Shown here: positions 25,298-34,153 of the stretch, piece after piece
How the letters are laid out: each line of letters opens with the position of its first letter
How positions within the stretch are numbered: position 1 is the first letter of the stretch
Assembly: GCA_900315075.1 (NCBI GenBank)
Contig: OMXV01000015.1
Span: 1-64,000, forward strand
DNA from: an uncultured Prevotellaceae bacterium
GTDB lineage: Bacteria; Bacteroidota; Bacteroidia; Bacteroidales; Bacteroidaceae
DNA length: 64,000 nt
Reading direction: 5' to 3'
Translations under genes and position numbers: made by a program
The notes under the pieces: generated by a model
Seen by the model: only the letters and a program-made list of their open reading frames with translations
The model's database searches: none
Told to the model about the DNA's origin: nothing

Positions 25298-26629
25298 ATG
25301 ACAAGTTTGACCACGGCGATTGTTATCGTCTTTATTGTGGGCTATCTGTGTATAGCCCTTGAGAGTGTGACAAAAATCAACAAGGCTGCTATTGCCCTGT
25401 TGATGTGTGTGGGATGCTGGACGCTGCTGATGTTGGCACCTGGTTCTTTCTATCCTGATGTGGCTGCTGCAGATGTGGTGCACAAGGTGGCTGAGGTGAT
25501 TGAGCATCATTTAGGTGATGCCGCTGGCACGCTCTTTTTCCTCATGGGAGCAATGACTATTGTCGAGATTGTTGATTCCAATGGCGGTTTCAACTTTGTC
25601 CGCGATGCTATCAAGACGCGGTCGAAGCGGAAACTGATGTGGCGTATGGCCTTCATGACCTTCTTCCTTTCTGCTATCCTCGACAATCTCACCACATCAA
25701 TTGTGATGATTATGGTGCTTCGCAAACTGGTGCAGGAGCGGAAAGAGCGACTCATCTATGCTGCCATGGTGATTATCGCAGCCAATTCCGGTGGCGCTTT
25801 CTCACCCATTGGTGATGTCACGACCATCATGCTGTGGATCAAGGGTGTTATTACCACGCAGGGTGTGCTTACCGAGATTTTCATTCCCTCGCTCGTTTCC
25901 ATGTTTGTACCCGCTCTTATCCTGCAATATACCCTCAAAGGGAAGTTCGATAAGTCGCAAAACTTGCCTGCAGCTGCCGTGAGCCAGTTCACAAAGACGC
26001 AGCGCAACATCATTTTCTGGCTTGGAGTTGGCGGACTGGTGTTTGTGCCCATTTTCAAGACATTGACACATCTGCCGCCGTTTATGGGCATCCTTTTGGT
26101 GCTGGGCTTGCTGTGGACCACTACAGAGATTTTCCATCACAACACCGATGAAGACGACACCATGGCTAAGCGTGTGAGCGACTTGCTCTCGCGCATCGAC
26201 CTCTCCACCATTATGTTCTTCCTGGGCATCCTTATGGCAGTTGCTGTCTTGCAGGAGGTAGGTGTGCTTACTGCCCTCGGACAGTCCTTGGACGAGATGT
26301 CGGGTGGCAACCACTATCTGGTGACGGGTATCATTGGTGTACTTTCCTCGATTGTCGATAATGTGCCGTTGGTTGCTGGGTGTATGGGTATGTATCCTGT
26401 GGCTCCCACTGGCGACCTGGCCGTGGATGGTATTTTCTGGCAACTGTTGGCTTATTGTGCCGGTGTGGGTGGTTCGATATTGATTATCGGTAGTGCTGCC
26501 GGTGTCGTGGTGATGGGGCTTGAGAAAATCACCTTCGGTTGGTATATGAAGCGCATTTCTTGGATTGTGCTCATCGGCTATCTGGCTGGTATGTTCTCCT
26601 ACTGGTTGATGAGAATGCTCATCTTGTAA
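25298..26629 (+). CDS. nhaD: Na+/H+ antiporter, NhaD type
   Basis: A 443-residue inner-membrane protein with about 12 hydrophobic segments. The pattern TFFLSAILDNLTTSIVMIMV and the later SSIVDNVPLVAGCMGMYP are the paired 'DN' half-helices typical of the NhaD/IT superfamily, and AANSGGAFSPIGDVTTIMLW is the NhaD signature. It exports Na+ (and Li+) in exchange for protons. It stands alone on the plus strand, with a good promoter in front and a strong terminator after. The expected family length (about 410-480 residues) is met. Confidence 0.93.
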   Translation: MTSLTTAIVIVFIVGYLCIALESVTKINKAAIALLMCVGCWTLLMLAPGSFYPDVAAADVVHKVAEVIEHHLGDAAGTLFFLMGAMTIVEIVDSNGGFNFVRDAIKTRSKRKLMWRMAFMTFFLSAILDNLTTSIVMIMVLRKLVQERKERLIYAAMVIIAANSGGAFSPIGDVTTIMLWIKGVITTQGVLTEIFIPSLVSMFVPALILQYTLKGKFDKSQNLPAAAVSQFTKTQRNIIFWLGVGGLVFVPIFKTLTHLPPFMGILLVLGLLWTTTEIFHHNTDEDDTMAKRVSDLLSRIDLSTIMFFLGILMAVAVLQEVGVLTALGQSLDEMSGGNHYLVTGIIGVLSSIVDNVPLVAGCMGMYPVAPTGDLAVDGIFWQLLAYCAGVGGSILIIGSAAGVVVMGLEKITFGWYMKRISWIVLIGYLAGMFSYWLMRMLIL

Positions 26630-26718
26630 GAATTGATATTTGAGGTATGAGATTTTAGATTGACAAAACCAGAAAGTCCATTTTTCAGACCACAGATTAT
26701 CATGACTTGTTAATGATA

Positions 26719-26755
26719 GAGGCCACATCGCTCGATGTGGCCTCAGTCGTCTTTT
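26719..26755 (+). terminator. Rho-independent terminator of nhaD
   Basis: GAGGCCACATCG and CGATGTGGCCTC form a perfect 12-bp stem with a 2-nt formal loop, followed by AGTCGTCTTTT. Position is about 90 nt after the nhaD stop. The remaining gap to 26948 shows only imperfect AGGTTATGA-type repeats and no gene. Confidence 0.85.
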
Positions 26756-26948
26756 CATGATATAGATTAATCAAGTTGAAGTTTTGTAAGTCCTCAACTT
26801 TCAGGTTATGAAGTCTTTAGGCTATGAGGTTATGAGGTGTAATGTGCCCAAATATGACGTTAGCCATACATATATCACCTTATAATCTGCAAGCGAAGCG
26901 ACCTCAAAACCTCAAAACCAGACGAAACTGGAGTTTGCGAAAGTTGAG

Positions 26949-27173
26949 TTAATCAAACTTGTCCCAAAGGTGGTTGCTCCATTCGTTGGAGCGGTTGTCG
27001 TCATCGCTGTCGTCGGCCTCCTCACTGATGACGATACCGGTGTCAATGAGGTCGCCTCCGCTGAATTTGTCAATAAAACTGTCCTGCATCACCTTTTCTG
27101 TGGTGCTTAGTATCACAAACTCGGTCATCGGCACCATGTATGTCTTTTGCGCTTTCATTGCCATATCCTCCAT
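26949..27173 (-). CDS. Small 'YxxPxTE' protein downstream of a surface protein
   Basis: A 74-residue protein starting MEDMAMKAQKTYMVPMTEFVIL, then a polar Gly/Asp-rich C-terminus (EEADDSDDDNRSNEW). A short N-terminal 'K-x-Y-x-x-P-x-x-E-x-x-x-L' motif followed by a variable tail is common in small Prevotella and Bacteroides proteins of unknown function that sit beside large secreted proteins. It lies 3 nt after the LRR protein stop, so the two are probably one transcript. No signal peptide or enzyme motif is visible. Confidence 0.7.
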   Translation of the reverse strand: MEDMAMKAQKTYMVPMTEFVILSTTEKVMQDSFIDKFSGGDLIDTGIVISEEADDSDDDNRSNEWSNHLWDKFD

Positions 27174-27176
27174 GTC

Positions 27177-29771
27177 TTAGTTGATGATCACCTTTTGTCC
27201 TTTAGTCACATAAATACCTTTCTGTGTGGGCTTGCTGTTCAGACGTCGTCCACTTAGGTCGAACCAAGTGTCTTCCTCTTGAATGTTGGATTTCACATTC
27301 TGAATGGAGTTGAGTCCGTCGCCGAAATCGATGTTGAAGGTGAAATCGTTGGTGCTATTTCCATCATTAGCCGTGAAGATGAAGTAAGCGCGGCATGCTT
27401 TCAGTGTGCGCTCCTTGGCTGTGTACGTCAGCGTGTTTCCAGAGGTGAGATAATAGATGAGTGGGTCGTCGGAAGGTGAGACTGTGAACGCATCGTAATT
27501 GCCGATGAAGTTCACATGACCGTCATCAGAGACGAAGTCGTTTGACTCGTTGCTAATGGTCACACCATTGAAAACTGGGTCGGTAATGACAGGATTTTCA
27601 GTGTCTGCTTCCCATTTGATGATGTAGGGCGTGCCGGCAGTGATGCTATTTTCGTTGCTGCCGAAAGACAAATCCACGTGATGCCCCGTGACACTGGCAG
27701 TTGCTAAGGTGCGGATGTCTGCTCCTGCCAGTTGACTGGCAGAGAGTTGTTCTGCGGATAGACTGAAGGGAAGGCACAGCGTGCTCCACTCGCCATCTTT
27801 GTAGAGTTTGCGGCCACTTAGTTTCACATCAAACGTTTTGTCAATCGTGGCTGCGGTCTCGATGGTTCCACTATTTTGGGCGTTGTCAACAAGTTCGATC
27901 ACATCATTGTTGATAACGGGGCGAATGCACTGGCCGTCTATTCTTCCGCCAAATTCGTACCATCCATAGTTATCCCAGCCAAGATAGTAAGCACCGCCAA
28001 CGTCATCAGGGTTTGTGGAGCGTGACCAATAAGCACCTCCGTCGAGCAGCATGTCGTCGATACGCCAACCTGTTTCGGGCAGGAAGATGGTATTGTCGTT
28101 GGGGCCAGTCACTTCATAACCATTGACATCCCCAATGGTCATCGGTGTCCAGGTACATTCGTTCAGCAATTCGTCTAATTGTTCCTTTGTTGGTGTTCGC
28201 CATATACTACCCCAGTTGACGTAGGCGGCGTCATCCTCCGGGTCAAGCTCGTCTTTCCCATCTGTGAAGCCATCTTTACCACGGCTGCTATCGGAGCAAT
28301 ATTTGGTAAGGTATGTTTCTTCTCCGATGATTTCACCCCATTTGTAATTCTCCCAACTGAACAAATATCCATCAGCCACATCGTTGCCATGACCTTCTGT
28401 ATCACCCCAGGCAAAAAAGAGACCAACATCTTTGGGGGTGTTAGCTCCCACATTACACGTAGCCCATAATGTACCACTGGTTAAGCCGAGGTCTACATAG
28501 TCGTGTGTATTACTCTTGGGATAGCTCACATAATCGTCATTTTCAATGGCTTCCACACTCCACCCTTTAGCTTTTGCCACATCTGCTTGCTCTTTTGTGA
28601 TGTCGTTTTGCTCTATTTCACTGTCTAAGTCTATCACCACCATATAGCCGCCTCCTGATGGTGTTTCCAATGAGTTGACCAAATCAGTCATCGCCTCACC
28701 ATTGATTATATTGTTGTAGCAATATAGTTGGAACAATTCTGTGCAACCAGTTAAGTCGAGGGAGGTCAGTTGGTTGTTGTTACAGTTGAACATCATCAGT
28801 TTGTTGTGATTGGTAACATCAATTGTAGTCAAATGGTTGTTTTCGCAAAACAATTGCTCCAATAGCATATTGTCGGTGACATCAAGTTCGGTCAAATTGT
28901 TGCTGTAACATGAGAGTACGGCAAGATTTGGATTGCTTTTCACATCAAGTTCGGTCAGTTGGTTGTCTGTGCAGTAGAGCAACGATAATAATGGGTTGTT
29001 TGTGACATCAAGTTCAGTCAAGAGATTATTGCAGCAGTCCAAGTCTCTCAGGTCTGGACAATCGGAGAGGTCGAGAGAAGTGATTTGGTTGTAACCACAC
29101 CACAATTTTCGCAATTTGGCATTTAACGACAGGTCTATAGAGATGATCTTGTTCCTGTTCTCCTCAGGTGTATCGATGGTATTACAGACATCAAGTTCTG
29201 TCAATTCAGTGAAAAACTCAATGCCCGTAAGGTCTTGAATCTTACATGCCCTTGCATTAATCTTGGTGATGCCTGCCATTTCGGCATCTGTGATGACTGC
29301 ATCTTTACCATAGGATTGAGAGAGCAACCACTTGCGGAAGTTCTCGTCGGGAAAGTTTTCTTCGTTAATGTTGATACCTGTAACAATTACTGGTGCTTTC
29401 TCAAAATTTATAAATATTTGCAGCATGAGAAGGCCCTCATACTCAGGCATGGTAAAAGAATAAAGCCCGTTTTCAAGCTGGGTGATATCATCACTCGACA
29501 CACCATCATAGGTGATTCCCGCAAACTGGTAACCACTGTAAGCATTGAAATCGAAATAGATAGTTTCACCTGGTTCAGCATCATCTATGAGAGTTGAACC
29601 ATTTAAATATGCTCCAAGGTCTTGACTCTTGCCTACACGAACCTCGCCCGCTTCATAAGGATTGGCAATGACAATCACATATTGCGCGTAGACCGTAGTA
29701 GAGGCAAGCAATGCAACAAGCAGCGTCATGGCTGCTCTTATGCAGAAATGTGTAATGTTAATACTCTTCAT
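27177..29771 (-). CDS. Secreted leucine-rich-repeat / FISUMP protein with T9SS-like C-terminal tail
   Basis: An 864-residue exported protein. A signal peptide ends near residue 29 (VYAQ). An Ig-like N-terminal part is followed by about eight leucine-rich repeats (about 178-355) of the form LTELDVTxNxxLxxLxC with a Cys in nearly every unit. A FISUMP-type domain follows at about 424-620 (YVDLGLTSGTLWATCNVG, WRTPTKEQLDELL). A beta-rich section follows, and the end WFDLSGRRLNSKPTQKGIYV... is a type IX secretion-like C-terminal signal of the Prevotella kind. It probably sits on or is shed from the cell surface. Substrate or partner is unknown. The frame is intact. Confidence 0.88.
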   Translation of the reverse strand: MKSINITHFCIRAAMTLLVALLASTTVYAQYVIVIANPYEAGEVRVGKSQDLGAYLNGSTLIDDAEPGETIYFDFNAYSGYQFAGITYDGVSSDDITQLENGLYSFTMPEYEGLLMLQIFINFEKAPVIVTGININEENFPDENFRKWLLSQSYGKDAVITDAEMAGITKINARACKIQDLTGIEFFTELTELDVCNTIDTPEENRNKIISIDLSLNAKLRKLWCGYNQITSLDLSDCPDLRDLDCCNNLLTELDVTNNPLLSLLYCTDNQLTELDVKSNPNLAVLSCYSNNLTELDVTDNMLLEQLFCENNHLTTIDVTNHNKLMMFNCNNNQLTSLDLTGCTELFQLYCYNNIINGEAMTDLVNSLETPSGGGYMVVIDLDSEIEQNDITKEQADVAKAKGWSVEAIENDDYVSYPKSNTHDYVDLGLTSGTLWATCNVGANTPKDVGLFFAWGDTEGHGNDVADGYLFSWENYKWGEIIGEETYLTKYCSDSSRGKDGFTDGKDELDPEDDAAYVNWGSIWRTPTKEQLDELLNECTWTPMTIGDVNGYEVTGPNDNTIFLPETGWRIDDMLLDGGAYWSRSTNPDDVGGAYYLGWDNYGWYEFGGRIDGQCIRPVINNDVIELVDNAQNSGTIETAATIDKTFDVKLSGRKLYKDGEWSTLCLPFSLSAEQLSASQLAGADIRTLATASVTGHHVDLSFGSNENSITAGTPYIIKWEADTENPVITDPVFNGVTISNESNDFVSDDGHVNFIGNYDAFTVSPSDDPLIYYLTSGNTLTYTAKERTLKACRAYFIFTANDGNSTNDFTFNIDFGDGLNSIQNVKSNIQEEDTWFDLSGRRLNSKPTQKGIYVTKGQKVIIN

Positions 29772-29999
29772 AATCGTTGATTATTTGGTTTGACTATTTT
29801 CATCCATTTTCTCTGATGACACCGGTCATTTCTTATTGGTGAGACCCGTCATTTTCGTTGTCATCTGCTTACAAAATTAGTTTATTCTGTAAGAATGACC
29901 TTGTAAAAAAAACACATTTTGATGAACGAGGGGCTGGCAGTGATGAACACCCCATTTTTCTGGATGAACAAAAGTTTAGGCTTTAGATAAATGGGCGTA

Positions 30000-30035
30000 A
30001 AAAAAGAGCAGGACAACAACCCTGCTCTTTTTTTT
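30000..30035 (-). terminator. Rho-independent terminator after nadE
   Basis: AAAGAGCAGG pairs with CCTGCTCTTT around a 7-9-nt loop, with A/T runs on both sides; on the minus strand it ends in TTTTTTT. It lies about 105 nt after the nadE stop. The rest of 29772-30136 shows nothing else I can support. Confidence 0.8.
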
Positions 30036-30136
30036 AAAATATCGTTGAATTTTCGGGTACTCAACTTCTTATGTGGCCATACGAAACTGGAGCATGCCGC
30101 TGCTTGCTGATGAGCCAAGTGAATAAAGCTGAGATT

Positions 30137-30901
30137 TTAATCAATCGCTGGTTTTGTGTAACTGAAATAGGGAATGGGTCTAAGCTTAAAGAGGTTGGCA
30201 TAGTGCTTGCGGTCGATTACTTCCTTGATTTTGGCATCCTCACAGACACCAGTACGGATGTAGTTGTCCAGAGTTGCGTAGGTAAAGCCCAAGTTATCTT
30301 CGTCGCTCTTTCCACAGAGACCGTCAGAAGGTGTCTTCATCACTAAATCTTTTGGCAAGCCCAGTTCCATTCCAATTTCCAGCACCTCGTGCACGGTCAG
30401 ACCACCAAGGGGAGCAAAGTCGCCGGCTGCATCACCGTATCTTGTGGAATAACCCACCCAATCTTCCGAAAGGTTGCAGGTGTTGGCCACGCGTCCGTTC
30501 ATCGACTGCGATACGGCATACAGTGCTGTCATACGCACACGTGGTGGCATATTGATGGTGGTCTGCTCACTCACTTCTGTGCCAAGTGTCCCTAACTGTT
30601 CTTTTACGGCTGCCATGAGCGTCTGGCAGGTGTCGCCGATATTTACGTTACAATAGCGGATGCCAAGATGATTAATCAAGCGCATACTGTCAGAGATGTC
30701 TTTTTGCACGCCATTGGGCATGGTTATGCCGATGACGCGGTCTTTGCCTAAAGCCTCCACACATAGTGCAGCCACGATACTACTATCCTTGCCTCCTGAA
30801 ACGCCTAATACGGCATTGCAGCCAGGACCATTCACTTCAAACCAGTCCTTTATCCATTGTACGACCTGGTCTTTAACTTCTTTTGCATTGAATTTTTCCA
30901 T
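30137..30901 (-). CDS. nadE: NH3-dependent NAD+ synthetase
   Basis: A 254-residue NAD synthetase that amidates nicotinate adenine dinucleotide in the last step of NAD+ synthesis. The PP-loop ATP-binding motif is GVSGGKDSSI. Further family blocks are ANTCNLSEDWVGYSTRYGDAAGDFAPLGGL-type (NLSE...GYSTRYGD) and TPSDGLCGKSDED. There is no N-terminal glutaminase domain, so it uses free ammonia. ATG 30901 is preferred over an upstream in-frame ATG because MEKFNAKEV matches the family, and a TATTTTTG box at 30937-30930 would lie inside the longer version. Confidence 0.95.
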   Translation of the reverse strand: MEKFNAKEVKDQVVQWIKDWFEVNGPGCNAVLGVSGGKDSSIVAALCVEALGKDRVIGITMPNGVQKDISDSMRLINHLGIRYCNVNIGDTCQTLMAAVKEQLGTLGTEVSEQTTINMPPRVRMTALYAVSQSMNGRVANTCNLSEDWVGYSTRYGDAAGDFAPLGGLTVHEVLEIGMELGLPKDLVMKTPSDGLCGKSDEDNLGFTYATLDNYIRTGVCEDAKIKEVIDRKHYANLFKLRPIPYFSYTKPAID

Positions 30902-30929
30902 ATAGATATAGATGATGTATTTTTCTTTG

Positions 30930-30937
30930 CAAAAATA
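30930..30937 (-). promoter_or_regulatory. -7 box TATTTTTG of nadE
   Basis: A perfect TAnnTTTG on the minus strand, 29 nt before ATG 30901; it supports that start. Confidence 0.6.
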
Positions 30938-31007
30938 CACTTAAAATTTGTAAACACCAAAAATAATCTATTCAAATACCTTGTCAACTTGTCAACTTGT
31001 CAACTCG

Positions 31008-31598
31008 TCAACTATTATTAATCCATTCTCTAATCCCATCTACATGAGTGAGGATAATACTTTCTCGCCCATTGGGTGAAAGCAGAAAGTCAAGGTCTTC
31101 GTGGTTGTCCATGAAAAGATTCTCGGTCAGTACGGCTGGGCAGAGGGTATGGCGAAGGATATAGAAACCAGCCTCACAGTCCATGTCGCCGTCTGTGTGG
31201 TTGGTGCGGATTTTATGACCTTTCAGATGTTGTTGGGCTGCATGGTACAAACTCTCTGCCAAGTTGTCTGCTCGTGTCTGTCCGCGTGAGGTGTAGGCCG
31301 ACCATCCCCTGGCTTGCATCCATTGACCACATCCAGCAGCATTGACGTGGATGGAAACCAAGACAACGTGGTCTGCACCGTATTCACGGCATTGTTTGTT
31401 GACACGCCAACAGCGGACGGGTAGGGGAATGTCACTATGTTCGGTGACAATCCGACGGGCATCATAGCCCATACAGCAAAGGCGATTGGTTACTTCAAGG
31501 GCAATTTCCCTTGCATATTGGTATTCGAGCAGACGTCCGTCTGGGCTGCGTTTCCCGGCTGTGTTGCAGCCGTGGCCATTGTCGATAAGAATTAGCAT
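31008..31598 (-). CDS. N-acetylmuramoyl-L-alanine amidase (Amidase_3)
   Basis: A 196-residue zinc amidase domain standing alone. It starts directly with ILIDNGHGCNT (first Zn His in NGHG). The second ligand Glu is in LLEYQYAREIA, the His in VLVSIHVNAAG, and the catalytic Glu in AVLTENLFMDN. It cleaves the stem peptide from MurNAc. There is no signal peptide or transmembrane segment, a form seen in prophage-derived and some Bacteroidales amidases. A TATTTTTG promoter box lies at 31638-31631. Confidence 0.92.
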   Translation of the reverse strand: MLILIDNGHGCNTAGKRSPDGRLLEYQYAREIALEVTNRLCCMGYDARRIVTEHSDIPLPVRCWRVNKQCREYGADHVVLVSIHVNAAGCGQWMQARGWSAYTSRGQTRADNLAESLYHAAQQHLKGHKIRTNHTDGDMDCEAGFYILRHTLCPAVLTENLFMDNHEDLDFLLSPNGRESIILTHVDGIREWINNS

Positions 31599-31630
31599 GG
31601 TTTTCAGAATAAAATGATTGATTTACCATG

Positions 31631-31638
31631 CAAAAATA
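31631..31638 (-). promoter_or_regulatory. -7 box TATTTTTG of the amidase gene
   Basis: A perfect TAnnTTTG on the minus strand, 33 nt before ATG 31598. Confidence 0.55.
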
Positions 31639-31727
31639 GACAATGGTCAAAATCGTCCTATGGCATTTCTGGAAACACCTCTATCGATATTTAAAAAGGA
31701 AGACTCAAGAACTCAATAATTCAAGAA

Positions 31728-32726
31728 CTAATACTCCAAATAAGGTTCGAGGCGACTGATAGCTTCTGGTGGGAAATCGGGTAGGAGGCGCAGGTCGGCA
31801 ATGCTGTGGATGGGACCTTTCAGTCGGCGGTATTCCACGATGGCCTTTGCCTGATAGAAATTGATGTAAGGATGTTTTCGTAATTGCGCCATAGTGAGTT
31901 TGTTGACATTCAGCCGATGCTGGGGCTGTTGGGAAATCAGGAAGAAAGGCAAGGCATCCTCAGGGAATCCCTCAATCTCAAGTAACTGGCTCTCGTCATA
32001 AAAACCACCCAATTGTTCCCGATACCGAACAATGCTGCGGGCATAATATGACCCAATGCCAGGCACTTTCTTCAACATCGTGGTATCGGCAGTGCTCAAA
32101 TCGATGTGTTCGCCAGATTTCAGTTTGATGGGATACATCAAAGTGTCGCGAGGATGCTCCATGGTACTGCTACCACTGCCACTGCTGCTGCCATTGCTGC
32201 TCCCCGTATGCCAGTCGTGCGAACCGCCATAATCACTGCCACTACGACTGCCATAATTGCCACCATGTCGATACTCTCTCTTGCCATATACATCGGCAGC
32301 AGGACGGTAATCCTCGCCGATGCGGATATAGGGCGCAAGACGGCGATACTGACCCACCGTGAGACCATAGACTCTGGCGAAATCCTCGGGAGTGCGGTAG
32401 ATGCCTCCCTTTGCACGGTATTTATATATGTTGCGCACCTGCCAGGGCTGGAGCCCTAAACGGAGAAGTTGGGTACTGTCGGCAGTGTTGGGGTCAAATT
32501 CAAATAGTTCGCTCTCATTTATATCCACGGCATAGTAGGAATCATCTGCACCTGGTGTGGGAGGGACAGTTTTACTTGCGATGCTGTCGCTATCAGAAAT
32601 AGGAGCACTTTGGCGACTTCCACCCAAGAAGAAAATCAGGCAAAAGGCCAAGACTGCCACGGCAAGAGTCACAAGCAGCACCTGGCGGTCGGATTTCTGG
32701 AAGTAGAAAAACTCACGAAAGTTCAT
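31728..32726 (-). CDS. Membrane-anchored helix-hairpin-helix (ComEA-like) protein
   Basis: A 332-residue protein with one N-terminal transmembrane segment (about 16-34, LLVTLAVAVLAFCLIFFLG). Three helix-hairpin-helix units follow: DPNTADSTQLLRLGLQPWQ at about 79, LSTADTTMLKKVPGIGSYYA at about 214, and LNVNKLTMAQLRKHPYINF at about 278. A Gly/Ser-rich linker (about 155-190) separates the first from the others. ComEA-like HhH proteins bind DNA at the outside of the inner membrane during uptake. In Bacteroidales the role is not settled, so competence is only a possibility. It precedes nothing obvious in operon; the transporter gene lies 35 nt upstream on the same strand. Confidence 0.88.
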   Translation of the reverse strand: MNFREFFYFQKSDRQVLLVTLAVAVLAFCLIFFLGGSRQSAPISDSDSIASKTVPPTPGADDSYYAVDINESELFEFDPNTADSTQLLRLGLQPWQVRNIYKYRAKGGIYRTPEDFARVYGLTVGQYRRLAPYIRIGEDYRPAADVYGKREYRHGGNYGSRSGSDYGGSHDWHTGSSNGSSSGSGSSTMEHPRDTLMYPIKLKSGEHIDLSTADTTMLKKVPGIGSYYARSIVRYREQLGGFYDESQLLEIEGFPEDALPFFLISQQPQHRLNVNKLTMAQLRKHPYINFYQAKAIVEYRRLKGPIHSIADLRLLPDFPPEAISRLEPYLEY

Positions 32727-32761
32727 CCTTTTCTGTTTTTATGAGGTCTATTCCATTCGGT

Positions 32762-34123
32762 TTATATGATGCCGAATTGGTGTAAGAAGATAGATATGAT
32801 ACATAGCGGACAGATGAAACGCACTGCAAATAGAAATACCTTTAGCCGCCACGATGGCAGTGTGCCCCAGTTGGTCACCTGATCTTTCACCACCTGTTTG
32901 GGAATATACCATCCCACGAAAAGGCAAGTGAGCAAAGCACCAAGTGGAAGGAGCACTTGCGCTGTAAGAGAGTCGCAGAAATCGAGCAGATTCATGCCCA
33001 AGAGCTTTACATCGCTGAGCGAACCATTGGAAAGAGAGCAGAAAATTCCGATGATACAACAAATCACAGTGACGATAATAGCACCCTTACCTCTGGAAAC
33101 CTTCAATTCCTCGTGGAAGAATGCCGTACCGATTTCATGCATGGAAATAGTAGAGGTGAGTGCCGCTAATGCAAGTAGGAAATAAAACAGCACCGATACC
33201 ACGTAGCCCACAGCTGGGGCAGAGGAGAAGGCCGCACCGAAGACATTAGGCAATGTGATGAATATGAGCGACGGACCGCTATCGGGATTCACTCCCACAG
33301 AGAATGCGGCAGGGAAAATCATCAGACCGGCCATCACTGCCACTATCGTGTCGAGCATGGCTATTTGGAAAGCTGAATTGGTGAGATTGGTATTCCTGCC
33401 GAAATACGAGGCGTAGGTACACAGACATGCCGTACCAAGGCTCAGTGAGAAGAATGCCTGACCTAAGGCTTCAAGAAGCACGTTTGGAGTGAGCTGTGAA
33501 AAATCGGGCTTCAAAAGAAATTCCACTCCTCTCATAGCACCTGGGAGCATACAAGATGCCACAATGAGCAGCACCAATAGTAGCAACAGCAAGGGCATCA
33601 ACAGTTTTGAGGCTTTTTCAATGCCATTACGCACCCCTCTTACCACTACCAAATGGGTAATGACGATAAAACCGATAGTCCATAGAATGGGAACCCATGT
33701 GCCAGAAGAATAATCCTTGAAATAGTTGGCCACCTGGGTGGCATCCGTTTCCAATCCACCAGTGAGCGCAACTGTGAGATATTGCATACACCATCCGGCT
33801 ACAACAGCGTAGAAACCAAGGATAATCATCGAGGTAAAAACCCCCAGATAGCCTATTACACGCCAAGGCGTACGGCCAGCCATGCGATTATATGCTCTTG
33901 CAGCATTGGACTGGGCCGACCTGCCCACTACAAATTCTGCCACCATGCCTGGTATACCTAATAGGAATACAAAGAGAATATAGAGCAGGATAAACGCAGC
34001 CCCACCATTCTGGCCAGTCATATAGGGAAAACGCCAGATGTTGCCAAGGCCTACGGCAGAACCTGCCGTGGCAAGCACTATACCTAATCGGCTGCCAAAA
34101 TTTGCTCTTTGGTGATGTTGCAT
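32762..34123 (-). CDS. Na+-dependent transporter, NSS/SNF family (copy 2)
   Basis: A 453-residue inner-membrane symporter with about 11-12 spans. The sodium-site signature GLGNIWRFPYMTGQNGG is near residue 22, followed by LGIPGMVAEF and VNPDSGPSLIFITLP near the middle. The family (LeuT-like) takes up amino acids or related amines with Na+; the substrate cannot be told. It is clearly a paralogue of the gene 30 nt upstream, and the two look like a tandem duplication in one transcript. Confidence 0.93.
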   Translation of the reverse strand: MQHHQRANFGSRLGIVLATAGSAVGLGNIWRFPYMTGQNGGAAFILLYILFVFLLGIPGMVAEFVVGRSAQSNAARAYNRMAGRTPWRVIGYLGVFTSMIILGFYAVVAGWCMQYLTVALTGGLETDATQVANYFKDYSSGTWVPILWTIGFIVITHLVVVRGVRNGIEKASKLLMPLLLLLLVLLIVASCMLPGAMRGVEFLLKPDFSQLTPNVLLEALGQAFFSLSLGTACLCTYASYFGRNTNLTNSAFQIAMLDTIVAVMAGLMIFPAAFSVGVNPDSGPSLIFITLPNVFGAAFSSAPAVGYVVSVLFYFLLALAALTSTISMHEIGTAFFHEELKVSRGKGAIIVTVICCIIGIFCSLSNGSLSDVKLLGMNLLDFCDSLTAQVLLPLGALLTCLFVGWYIPKQVVKDQVTNWGTLPSWRLKVFLFAVRFICPLCIISIFLHQFGII

Positions 34124-34153
34124 GGGAGTATCGTTCGCTTTAGGGTAAAATCG

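Noticed and set aside
26793-26948. 10-bp inverted repeat CTCAACTTTC / GAAAGTTGAG
   Set aside because: Arms are far apart (span about 156 bp), one touches a stop codon, and neither a recombinase nor a promoter box accompanies them.
29882-30118. 78-residue minus-strand ORF after nadE
   Set aside because: It runs through the clear nadE terminator hairpin, has no family-like sequence and starts inside the nadE 3' flank.
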